Of a stretch of 64,000 nt of DNA, positions 1-6,978 are shown one piece after another; the first letter of the stretch is position 1; each line of letters opens with the position of its first letter. Origin of the DNA: Pseudoalteromonas ulvae UL12 (lineage in GTDB: Bacteria > Pseudomonadota > Gammaproteobacteria > Enterobacterales > Alteromonadaceae). The stretch lies in the NCBI RefSeq assembly GCF_014925405.1, contig NZ_AQHJ01000034.1:268751-332750 (forward strand), given 5' to 3'. The translations under genes and the position numbers were made by a program. The notes under the pieces are model-generated. The model ran no database searches. It had not been told where the DNA came from and saw only the letters and a program-made list of their open reading frames with translations.

Positions 1-295
1 CAGTCGAATACCCTGCTACGTTACACACTGCGACTCCCTTTGCTTTTGCTGCATTCAAGTCCACATTATTTGTACCCGTTGCGGCAATACAAATGAGCGT
101 TAAGTGAGGCAATTGATTAATCGTATCTTGATCAAGGACCACCTTATTGGTAATGATGACCTGTGCATCTTTACAGCGTTCAAGGATCTGTTGTGGTTGA
201 GTGTGCTCAAAACATGTCAGATGACGAGTTAATTGTTTAAGAGGTGTTAGGTCAGCGCAAGTGAGTGTGCCGTGATCAAGAATAACAATATTCAT
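1..295 (-). CDS. D-2-hydroxyacid dehydrogenase, N-terminal part (cut by window edge)
   Basis: The first 98 codons of a gene reading leftwards out of the window, starting at the ATG whose first base is 295. The peptide begins MNIVILDHGTL and ends in a segment reading CIAATGTNNVDLNAAKAKGV. That is typical of the first lobe of NAD(P)-dependent D-2-hydroxyacid dehydrogenases, and the start resembles hydroxypyruvate/glycerate reductases (HprA type). The Rossmann fold and catalytic Arg/Glu/His lie beyond the edge, so substrate cannot be judged. It is divergent from the MerR operon, with 120 bp between the two start codons. No strong ribosome binding site is visible. Confidence 0.8.
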   Translation of the reverse strand, partial: MNIVILDHGTLTCADLTPLKQLTRHLTCFEHTQPQQILERCKDAQVIITNKVVLDQDTINQLPHLTLICIAATGTNNVDLNAAKAKGVAVCNVAGYST

Positions 296-320
296 ATTTA
301 ATTTTTTTTGATAGCAACAG

Positions 321-351
321 TTGACCTTGGAGTTTACTCTAAGCTTTATAC
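321..351 (+). promoter_or_regulatory. MerR-family operator/promoter with 19-bp spacer
   Basis: A -35 hexamer TTGACC (321-326) and a -10 TTATAC (346-351) are separated by 19 bp. The spacer holds a near-perfect inverted repeat, CTTGGAGT-TT-ACTCTAAG. Over-long spacing with a dyad between the hexamers is the hallmark of promoters twisted open by metal-bound MerR-family activators. It lies about 65 bp upstream of the MerR gene at 416, so the regulator and the downstream permease are probably self-controlled. Confidence 0.85.
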
Positions 352-415
352 TGGGCTCAATAAATTAATCGCCTCAGCAAGGGCGCTAAACAATGGTGTG
401 AGTGAGGGAGGAAGC

Positions 416-829
416 ATGCAAATTGGACAATTAGCTAAAAAACTAGCGGTATCGACTGATACACTTCGCTATTACGAGAAAAATCAATTGCTTCAAGCTA
501 GTGAGCGAACAGCATCTGGTTACCGTATTTATGATCAAAGCAGTGTAAAACAGCTAGAGTTTGTTCTGCGAGCAAAAAGTGTTGGTTTTACATTGAACGA
601 AATTAAAGAGCTTCTGGCGATTAATGTTGAAAAAGCCAGCCATAGCTGTGCTGAAGTCAAAGGCTTAACAGCCAGCAAGATGGAAGATGTCGCCAATAAA
701 ATTGCAGAGCTGCAACGTTTCCATCAATCGTTGAGTTTACTGCATGCATCATGTTGTGGTGGTCCAGAATCTGCTCAGTATTGCTCTATTTTATCTGCAT
801 TGGAGAATGTTGATGACATTATTAACTAA
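416..829 (+). CDS. MerR-family metal-responsive regulator, ZntR-like
   Basis: A 137-residue transcriptional regulator. It opens with MQIGQLAKKLAVSTDTLRYY, the MerR winged-helix DNA-binding domain, followed by a dimerisation helix and a C-terminal metal loop. The layout matches the Zn(II) sensor ZntR: Cys78, Cys113-Cys114 and Cys123 sit where ZntR has Cys79, Cys114-Cys115 and Cys124. The position of ZntR His119 is Glu118 here, so the metal may differ (Zn, Cd, Pb or Cu). The ATG at 416 is preferred over an upstream in-frame start at 308 because it has a GGGAGGA ribosome site, begins at the conserved MxIGxLA, and the longer form would run through the operator. Its 3' end overlaps the permease gene by 17 bp. 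Confidence 0.9.
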   Translation: MQIGQLAKKLAVSTDTLRYYEKNQLLQASERTASGYRIYDQSSVKQLEFVLRAKSVGFTLNEIKELLAINVEKASHSCAEVKGLTASKMEDVANKIAELQRFHQSLSLLHASCCGGPESAQYCSILSALENVDDIIN

Positions 830-2102
830 TTTTTGGCAACTTTTTATGGTGTCGGCTCCATGGCTATTATTGGGGTTATTTATCGCAGCATTGATCAATG
901 TGTATTTACCCAAAGATTTTTTAAATAAGCACTTAGGAAAAGAAGGGTTTTGGACTACGGTCAAAGCGGCTTTAATTGGCGCACCAATGCCGCTGTGTTC
1001 ATGTGGAGTGATCCCCGCGGCTGTCGGGCTTCGTCGAGCTGGGGCATCAAAAAGTGCAACCACGGCATTTTTAGTTTCGACACCTGAGACAGGTGTTGAC
1101 TCAATTTCAGTTTCGTATGTGTTACTGGGCCCATTTATGGCGATTATTAGACCGATTGCAGCCATTGCCAGTGCGATTACCGCAGGTGTGCTGGTGGGTA
1201 AAGAGAACCAGCCTGAGCCTAAACATGACAAGCATGCTCATCCAGAGAAACAGAGCGCTTCATGCTGTGCAACCAAGGCAAGTAGCACATCAGTGCCAAC
1301 AGCGATTGAAAAAGAGGAGCAATTAGTTACTGATAGTTGCTGCGCAGCAAAAACCGAAGTGAAACCAAACACGACAAGCTGCTGTGCGAGTACGACGGCC
1401 GAAGTGGTAACAAAGGTTGAACCAGAACAGAAACAAACAAGTTGCTGTGCACCGGTGACACCCAGCAATAAAACCTTAATTGCTGAAGATGAAGCAAGCT
1501 GCTGTGACAGTCATAAAGCCATCCCCGAGAGCCGTTCACAATGGTCCAAACTTAAACAAGCATTTCACTTTAGTGCCACTAAGTTATTACAAGATACAGC
1601 GATATGGTTATTGATCGGCTTATTCTTTGCAGCCTTGGTACAAACATTTGTTCCTGAAGGATTCTTAGCGCAATGGGGAAGTGGTTTGTTAGCGATGACC
1701 GTGATGGTTTTAGTGAGTATCCCGATGTACATTTGTGCCACCGCTTCGACGCCCATTGCCGCAGGTTTATTGTTATCAGGTGTTTCACCGGGTGCTGTGT
1801 TGGTATTTATGTTGGCAGGTCCTGCCACTAACATTGCAACCTTAGGGGTGGTAGCCAACGAGTTAGGTAAAAGAGCCGTGGCTGCATATTTAACTGCGGT
1901 CGTAGGAGTGGCGTTAATATTCGGTTATCTAACCGATTATTTAGTGGCTGAATATGGTTTTGTGGTCGCGCCCAGCATAGCGAATGGTCATGAGGTTTTA
2001 CCCTATTGGCTAGAGTTAAGTGCGGCTATGTTACTGACTGGTTTATTGATCCGCTTGTTGGTTATATGGCTAAAAAATACATTCAAAACGTCAATGTTAT
2101 GA
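813..2102 (+). CDS. SO_0444-like Cu/Zn efflux permease (YraQ/UPF0718-type)
   Basis: A 429-residue inner-membrane permease. Two blocks of hydrophobic helices (about residues 10-130 and 255-425) flank a hydrophilic loop. The first block carries the PLCSCGVIPAA motif (residues 60-70) of the YraQ/ArsP-like permease superfamily. The second repeats the theme with a PMYICATASTPIAAG segment. The loop has a His-rich start and five CysCys pairs at residues 151, 176, 190, 211 and 230, each preceded by Ser in a roughly 15-25-residue repeat. The ATG at 813 is chosen because GGAG lies 7 nt upstream; the ATG at 807 is too close to it. Coupling to the MerR gene and the 5 CC motifs support soft-metal efflux. 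The exact ion is inferred. Confidence 0.85.
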   Translation: MTLLTNFWQLFMVSAPWLLLGLFIAALINVYLPKDFLNKHLGKEGFWTTVKAALIGAPMPLCSCGVIPAAVGLRRAGASKSATTAFLVSTPETGVDSISVSYVLLGPFMAIIRPIAAIASAITAGVLVGKENQPEPKHDKHAHPEKQSASCCATKASSTSVPTAIEKEEQLVTDSCCAAKTEVKPNTTSCCASTTAEVVTKVEPEQKQTSCCAPVTPSNKTLIAEDEASCCDSHKAIPESRSQWSKLKQAFHFSATKLLQDTAIWLLIGLFFAALVQTFVPEGFLAQWGSGLLAMTVMVLVSIPMYICATASTPIAAGLLLSGVSPGAVLVFMLAGPATNIATLGVVANELGKRAVAAYLTAVVGVALIFGYLTDYLVAEYGFVVAPSIANGHEVLPYWLELSAAMLLTGLLIRLLVIWLKNTFKTSML

Positions 2103-2112
2103 GTTACAAAAT

Positions 2113-2146
2113 AAAATGCACTCCTTATGCGAGTGCGCTTTATTTG
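2113..2146 (+). terminator. Rho-independent terminator, probable
   Basis: Stem GCACTC (2118-2123) / GAGTGC (2131-2136) with a 7-nt loop, preceded by A-rich and followed by T-rich sequence. It lies just after the permease stop and before the convergent small secreted protein gene. The T-tract is interrupted, so strength is uncertain. Confidence 0.6.
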
Positions 2147-2165
2147 TTCAATCTGAACCATAAAG

Positions 2166-2519
2166 TTATTTTAATTCATCGACTAAGTCCATTAGATTAT
2201 CAAATGCTTCTTTACAAGTTGGAGCGGTTGCTTCTATTTCTATTCCTCCAACCGAACCTTTCACCGTACAACTTCCTTGTAACTCATTTTCTAAACCGCT
2301 ATTTATAGCTAGCTTTTGATTGATAGACACAATTTTAAATTCTAATCCTTGTGCAGATAAATCATTTTTAAATAACTCGATGGTGTCAATGACTTCAGGT
2401 GAATCTTGAAGTACCTTCTTTAATAACAGTGGGCTTATTTCTTTTACTTGAACTTCAGCAACAGCTGTTGCGCTTAATGCTACGGAAATAAGTATCAGGG
2501 GTAATAACTTTATAGCCAT
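2166..2519 (-). CDS. Small secreted protein of unknown function
   Basis: A 117-residue protein with a clear signal peptide (MAIKLLPLILISVALSATAVA, cleavage probably after AVAE-like Ala). The mature part is about 95 residues, acidic, and contains two cysteines (in GSCTVKGS and TAPTCKEAF) that could form one disulfide. An AAGGA ribosome site precedes the ATG. It stands alone, convergent with the permease and divergent from the deacetylase gene. I do not recognise a family; the periplasm is the likely location. Confidence 0.7.
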   Translation of the reverse strand: MAIKLLPLILISVALSATAVAEVQVKEISPLLLKKVLQDSPEVIDTIELFKNDLSAQGLEFKIVSINQKLAINSGLENELQGSCTVKGSVGGIEIEATAPTCKEAFDNLMDLVDELK

Positions 2520-2637
2520 TTATCTATCCTTGTAGTTAATTCAATGTGTATTTTTGTCCCTTTTTTCACTATATGTTTTGTGTTTTTTATTGTCAAGTTG
2601 GCATTGTTAAAATTGACTTGTTTTAGTCGATCTTAGA

Positions 2638-2661
2638 GTGTCTCTTTATTTAAATAGACAC
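2638..2661. repeat. Inverted repeat in divergent intergenic region
   Basis: Arms GTGTCT (2638-2643) and AGACAC (2656-2661) enclose an inner TTTA/TAAA dyad. It lies 90 bp before the deacetylase start, between divergent genes, so it could be an operator. There is no T-tract right after it, so a terminator is less likely. Confidence 0.35.
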
Positions 2662-2750
2662 ATCTTCAGCTTTTATTCAGATAAATCTCATATCTAATAA
2701 AACGAAAAAATGGTGTAGTTCCAACATCAAATTAATCTGGAACTATTGCT

Positions 2751-3656
2751 ATGAAACTTGGTGTTTGTTCAGCCTTATTTATTCTCACTTCTTTATCGTC
2801 AGCCGTTAGTGTTGATGCGCACCAGCAAATAGGTGTGGCTCATGCCGACACAGTGCGTGTCAGTAAAGATGCATATCAAGGTTTTGTTTATCCAAATAAT
2901 GCTCAAAATGCGGTGAGCTTAAGCTTTGATGATGCACGGGTAAGTCAAGTTGATATTGGTTTGCCAATTTTGGATAAATACGGAGTGAAAGCTACTTTTT
3001 ATGTGGTTCCTAATGCGGTTGAAGAGCGTTTGGCTGGCTGGCAACAAGCAGCAAAAAACGGACATGAAATAGCGAATCACACTGCTAATCATGTCTGTAG
3101 TGGAAACTTTGAATGGCTCAGACAAAAAGGCCTTGGCTTGGAGCAAATCGATTTAAATTGGCTTGCTGAAGATATGGATATCACCAGCCGTTATATTGAA
3201 GAAAAACTCGCTGTTAAAGCGACAGGGTTTGCTTATCCGTGTGGCCATACATTTGTTGGGCAGGGTGAAAAAACACAAAGCTACGTCCCTCTAGTCGCAG
3301 AAAAATTTAACGTAGGGCGTACTTGGAATGATGAAACGGGTAATAATCCAAATTATGTTGATATGGCGCAAGTGGCTGCAATCCGAATGGACGGAATGAG
3401 CTTTGAGCAACTGGTTGAGATGATTGAATTCATGCGTGTGAATAACTCGTGGATTGTCTTGGCTGGTCATGAAGTAGGGAAAAGTGGCTGGTATACCGTT
3501 GATGAGCAAGTGTTAGTTCAATTAATTGCTTATTTTAACGACCCTAAAAATGGTTATTGGCTTGATACAATCGATAATGTTGCCACGCATATTACGAAGC
3601 AGCGCGCACATAACTCAGAAAAACGTGATTCATCTCAACTGTCTAGTGGTGATTAA
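2751..3656 (+). CDS. Secreted polysaccharide deacetylase (NodB homology, CE4)
   Basis: A 301-residue protein with a signal peptide (residues 1-23). A NodB/CE4 fold follows: SFDDA around residues 58-62 gives the catalytic base and metal Asp (Asp60/61), and GHEIANHTANH (104-114) gives the H-x3-H metal site (His110, His114). FAYPCGH and a late AGHEVG segment fit the later motifs. CE4 enzymes hydrolyse N- or O-acetyl groups of polysaccharides such as chitin, peptidoglycan or xylan. The substrate cannot be read from sequence. The next gene, 52 bp downstream on the same strand, is a secreted sugar dehydrogenase, so a role in carbohydrate handling is plausible. Confidence 0.85.
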   Translation: MKLGVCSALFILTSLSSAVSVDAHQQIGVAHADTVRVSKDAYQGFVYPNNAQNAVSLSFDDARVSQVDIGLPILDKYGVKATFYVVPNAVEERLAGWQQAAKNGHEIANHTANHVCSGNFEWLRQKGLGLEQIDLNWLAEDMDITSRYIEEKLAVKATGFAYPCGHTFVGQGEKTQSYVPLVAEKFNVGRTWNDETGNNPNYVDMAQVAAIRMDGMSFEQLVEMIEFMRVNNSWIVLAGHEVGKSGWYTVDEQVLVQLIAYFNDPKNGYWLDTIDNVATHITKQRAHNSEKRDSSQLSSGD

Positions 3657-3707
3657 TCAGTGTGCTAAAGTCGGGGTTTGTATTACTGATTTCACTTAGG
3701 AATGACT

Positions 3708-4850
3708 ATGAAAACCCCCACAATCTATCAAAAATCGGTTGTTTTGTTGGTAACTTCTTTTCTAAGTTGCGGCGCGTTTGCTGTCGACTACACGCAATTG
3801 CCTCAACAAGAAATTCGTTATGAAGCGCAATCAATGATCGACAACGTATCGATCCCTTGGGCCATGGTGCAGTTGCCAACAGGCCAGCTGCTAGTCAGTG
3901 ATCGTAACGGTGAGTTGTTACTTCAAAGCAGTGATCAGCAAGGCATCCGCATCAAAGGATTACCTAAGATTGATGTCAATGGCCAAGGTGGCTTGCTCGA
4001 TTTAGCCTTACACCCAGAGTTTGAAAGCAACGGCTGGTTATATTTCACCTTTTCAAGCTCAGAAGGTAAGGGAGAGGGCAGCCACACTGCGTTAATGCGA
4101 GCAAAATTAGACAGCAAAAAAGCACAACTGACAGAGCTTCAGTTGTTATATAAAGGCGAAGGGAATAGCAAAAAAGGCCAGCATTACGGCAGCCGAATTG
4201 CATTTGATAATCAAGGTTTTGTGTATTTTTCGATTGGCGATCGGGGTGCACGTGATGTCAATCCGCAAGATTTAGCTCGAGATGGCGGCAAAATTTATCG
4301 TTTGCATGATGATGGTCGCATGCCGACAGATAATCCGTTTGTCAGTCAAGCGGGCGCTAAAAAAGCGGTATGGTCATATGGTCATCGTAATCCACAAGGT
4401 ATGTGGTTTGATCAAACAACAAAGCAGCTTTGGGCGCACGAACATGGCCCCAAAGGTGGTGATGAGCTGAATCTTATCAAACCCGGACTTAACTATGGTT
4501 GGCCTGTCGTGAGTTATGGGGTCAATTACAGTGGCACTGAATTTACCGATTTGACTGAAAAACAAGGGATGGAAAATCCAGTTCTGCAGTGGACACCCTC
4601 AATTGCCCCTTCAGATATGGCTTATGTAAATAGTGACAAATACCCGCAATTAAAAGGCAAAGTGCTGTTAGCCTCAATGAAGTATTCGTTTTTAAGTGCA
4701 CTTGAGATCGCACAAGGCAAGGTTGTAAGCCAAGACAAAGTATTTCAAGGCATTGGCCGAGTCAGAAGTATTTTACAAGGACATGATGGCTATATTTATA
4801 TCGGCATTGATGGTCAAGGCGTGAAACGTTTGGTGATCCAAGCTCAGTAA
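3708..4850 (+). CDS. PQQ-dependent soluble aldose sugar dehydrogenase (YliI/Asd type)
   Basis: A 380-residue secreted six-bladed propeller enzyme. After a signal peptide ending SCGAFAVDY come family motifs: SIPWAMVQLPTGQLLVSDR early, GHRNPQGMWFD, HEHGPKGGDELN and GLNYGWPVVSYG in the middle, and GQGVKRL at the end. These match the glucose/sorbosone dehydrogenase family that binds PQQ and Ca2+ and oxidises aldoses in the periplasm. The ATG at 3708 is chosen over the one at 3702 because the AGGA at 3698 is then 7 nt away. It is followed by a strong bidirectional terminator. PQQ synthesis genes are not in this window. Confidence 0.85.
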   Translation: MKTPTIYQKSVVLLVTSFLSCGAFAVDYTQLPQQEIRYEAQSMIDNVSIPWAMVQLPTGQLLVSDRNGELLLQSSDQQGIRIKGLPKIDVNGQGGLLDLALHPEFESNGWLYFTFSSSEGKGEGSHTALMRAKLDSKKAQLTELQLLYKGEGNSKKGQHYGSRIAFDNQGFVYFSIGDRGARDVNPQDLARDGGKIYRLHDDGRMPTDNPFVSQAGAKKAVWSYGHRNPQGMWFDQTTKQLWAHEHGPKGGDELNLIKPGLNYGWPVVSYGVNYSGTEFTDLTEKQGMENPVLQWTPSIAPSDMAYVNSDKYPQLKGKVLLASMKYSFLSALEIAQGKVVSQDKVFQGIGRVRSILQGHDGYIYIGIDGQGVKRLVIQAQ

Positions 4851-4875
4851 CGATAATCTGAGACAAGTTAGCGCG

Positions 4876-4911
4876 AAAAAGGGTTGAATACACAGTATTC
4901 AGCCCTTTTTT
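4876..4911. terminator. Bidirectional rho-independent terminator
   Basis: An 11-bp stem (GGGTTGAATAC at 4881-4891, GTATTCAGCCC at 4895-4905) with a 3-nt loop is flanked by AAAAA on the left and TTTTTT on the right. It sits between the convergent dehydrogenase and DUF2999 genes and can serve both. Confidence 0.92.
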
Positions 4912-4918
4912 AATGCCA

Positions 4919-5179
4919 TTAATGTTTTTGGCTGTTTAACTTTTCTTTGGCTTCTTCGACTTTAGCAAAGTCGAGCCCAAGCTCTTCAACGGCTTCTTTG
5001 ATTAAATTAGGTTGCGTCATCACTAAGCCCATCAGCTGTTGTAGTTTTTCAGGTGCGATCCCGAGCTGCTGAACTAATGTCATCGCCATAAATGGGTTTT
5101 CAGTAAAAGATTGAAACAGCTCGTGGGTTTGTTGCTCACTCACATTGTGCTCTTTCAAAATTGCAATAATCGGGTTCAT
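4919..5179 (-). CDS. DUF2999-like small protein
   Basis: An 86-residue cytosolic protein beginning MNPIIAILKEHNVSEQQ, with the LGIAPEKLQQLMGLV and EAVEELGLDFAKVEEAK segments I associate with DUF2999, a family of short proteins in Vibrio and Pseudoalteromonas relatives. It is all-helical in appearance, with no signal peptide or cysteines. Function is unknown. It ends at a shared terminator with the sugar dehydrogenase. Confidence 0.7.
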   Translation of the reverse strand: MNPIIAILKEHNVSEQQTHELFQSFTENPFMAMTLVQQLGIAPEKLQQLMGLVMTQPNLIKEAVEELGLDFAKVEEAKEKLNSQKH

Positions 5180-5358
5180 AGTTGGCCTTGCTCTTAATGT
5201 TTAATACACAGATGTTTACTTAATATGGGCATGTTACACGGGTTTAAAGTCTTCGAGCTTATTTTAACGTGTACGCCTCTGATTGTGAGGTGTTCTGTGG
5301 TGTTTATGTGATTCTTTGTACTGAAATGGATTTAAGTTTTCTTTATATTTAATTTAAA

Positions 5359-5378
5359 CGATAGTTATTATCATTATT
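5359..5378. promoter_or_regulatory. Fur box 1 upstream of the imelysin operon
   Basis: Aligned to the 7-1-7 Fur consensus TGATAATNATTATCA, bases 5359-5373 match at 12 of 14 positions, with a perfect right half ATTATCA (5367-5373). The site continues with further AT steps to 5378. It lies about 80-95 bp upstream of the imelysin ATG, suiting iron repression of the operon. Confidence 0.75.
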
Positions 5379-5415
5379 GATCTGATTGTTATTACCGTGT
5401 AGCATCTGGCGCAAA

Positions 5416-5430
5416 TAACATTAATTATCA
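5416..5430. promoter_or_regulatory. Possible second Fur box
   Basis: A second perfect ATTATCA half-site (5424-5430) has a weaker left half (4 of 7 matches at 5416-5422). It lies 24-38 bp before the imelysin start codon. Tandem sites would fit tight iron control. Confidence 0.5.
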
Positions 5431-5453
5431 TTTAAATAATGAAAGGGAACGCA

Positions 5454-6869
5454 ATGAATACAATGAAAAATATCGCACTTTCTTTAATTGCAGCAGCAGT
5501 CTTAGCTGGATGTGGCGGCGATGATGGCAAAGACGGTGTGGCAGGCGCACAAGGTGTTGCAGGTCAAGATGGCGCTAACGGCACGAGTGTCTTTGTGACC
5601 ACGCAAGATGTGATCAACACTAACGCACAACATGCGTATGCTGTGTATGCCGATTCATTGATTGCGGCGAAAGCATTAAAAGAACAGCTTGCAATATTTG
5701 TTGCCAACCCTACAGATTCAAACTTTACCTTAGCTAAACAATCATGGTTAGCGGCACGTGAACCGTACGGTCAATCTGAAGTCTTTCGTTTTCGCGAAGG
5801 GCCGATTGATAATTTAACTAAAGATGATGCGGGCAACTGGGTACTAGAGCCAGAAGCAGGCCCTGAGGGGGCAATTAATGCTTGGCCACTTGCAGAAGCC
5901 TTGATTGATTACACCCAAGATATGGATGGTTTACAAAATCCAGAAAACCCAAGCTCGCTCCCTGCTGGTGGCAATATTATCGCTGATATAACAAGCTTTC
6001 CTGTAATCGACAAAGCGACGATCCAAGCGCAGTTTGAGCGCGGTGATGATGAAGCGAATGTGACCTCTGGATATCACGCCATTGAGTTTTTATTATGGGG
6101 TCAAGATTTAAACGCTGACGGTACTTATACAGCCAATCGTGATTATTCTGCTGGCTATCGTAAAGCCAGTGATTTTTATACGATTGAGAATCAAATGGGA
6201 CAATGTACGTCTGGCGAAGCCGGTGCTGCCAATGAAATTTGTTTGCGCCGCGCTGAGTATTTACTAGCTGCAGCTGACTTGTTAATTGATGATTTAAAAT
6301 CAGTTGTTGATGCGTGGACACCAGGCAGTGGCTTCCACTATGTTGCTTTTACACAAGCAGAAACGCAAAAACAGTCTTTAGCTAAAATTTTAGAAGGAAT
6401 GGGGCGCTTAAGTTACGGCGAATTGGCGGGCGAGCGCATGAGTATTGCCCTTCGTACTGACTCACAAGAAGATGAGCATTCATGTTTTTCAGATAATACG
6501 CACCGTGATATTTTCTTAAATGCCAAAGGGATTCAAAATGCCTTTAATGGCCAATACACTCGCTTTGATGGCGAAGTGTTACAAGGGGCCAGTGTTTACG
6601 ATTTACTTGTGGTTGCAGGACACCCTGAACTTGCGAATAAATTACGCGGTGCACTTGAAGAAACTATGGCTAAAGCTGCAGTAATCGACACCACAGCTAA
6701 ATTAGGGTATTCGTTTGATGTGCAAATTCAACAGCCTGAATTAAAAGGGGCTGTTACGCACACGATTGAAGCACTTAAAACACAAACTCAAGTTATTAAA
6801 GAAGTGATCGAAGCGCTTGAAGTCACGACAGGTGATCTTGAAGGTGATACTGACGAGTTTGGCGGTTAA
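5454..6869 (+). CDS. Imelysin-family iron-regulated lipoprotein (IrpA/ICMP-like)
   Basis: A 471-residue lipoprotein: signal peptide with lipobox LAGC (Cys20), then a short collagen-like run of Gly-X-Y triplets (residues 25-43), then an imelysin domain. The family GxHxxE motif is intact as Gly206-His208-Glu211 in GYHAIEFLLWGQD. Imelysins are periplasmic or surface helical-bundle proteins tied to iron uptake; protease activity is doubtful and their precise chemistry is unsettled. The ATG at 5454 is preferred over 5439 because AAAGGGA lies just upstream of it. It is the first gene of an apparent iron cluster behind one or two Fur boxes. A terminator at 6887 separates it from the di-haem genes and may reduce their expression. 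Confidence 0.88.
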   Translation: MNTMKNIALSLIAAAVLAGCGGDDGKDGVAGAQGVAGQDGANGTSVFVTTQDVINTNAQHAYAVYADSLIAAKALKEQLAIFVANPTDSNFTLAKQSWLAAREPYGQSEVFRFREGPIDNLTKDDAGNWVLEPEAGPEGAINAWPLAEALIDYTQDMDGLQNPENPSSLPAGGNIIADITSFPVIDKATIQAQFERGDDEANVTSGYHAIEFLLWGQDLNADGTYTANRDYSAGYRKASDFYTIENQMGQCTSGEAGAANEICLRRAEYLLAAADLLIDDLKSVVDAWTPGSGFHYVAFTQAETQKQSLAKILEGMGRLSYGELAGERMSIALRTDSQEDEHSCFSDNTHRDIFLNAKGIQNAFNGQYTRFDGEVLQGASVYDLLVVAGHPELANKLRGALEETMAKAAVIDTTAKLGYSFDVQIQQPELKGAVTHTIEALKTQTQVIKEVIEALEVTTGDLEGDTDEFGG

Positions 6870-6886
6870 TCCTAGCTTGCATATTT

Positions 6887-6912
6887 AGCCCATCCATTTG
6901 GATGGGCTTTTT
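6887..6912 (+). terminator. Rho-independent terminator inside the iron cluster
   Basis: Perfect 9-bp stem AGCCCATCC (6887-6895) / GGATGGGCT (6900-6908), loop ATTT, then TTTTT. It falls between the first imelysin gene and the first di-haem gene, so it probably sets unequal levels within the cluster. Confidence 0.88.
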
Positions 6913-6978
6913 GCGTTTATTGGAAAGGTTAAGCGAATTAAGTTAAATGGGTTATTTTTCATCTTGCGTGGGGCGACA

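Noticed and set aside
308..415. Longer MerR start at 308
   Set aside because: It would translate across the operator and promoter; the ATG at 416 has a strong ribosome site and the conserved N-terminus.
6898..6978. N-terminal extension of the first di-haem gene
   Set aside because: It would start inside a terminator hairpin and bury the lipoprotein signal peptide.
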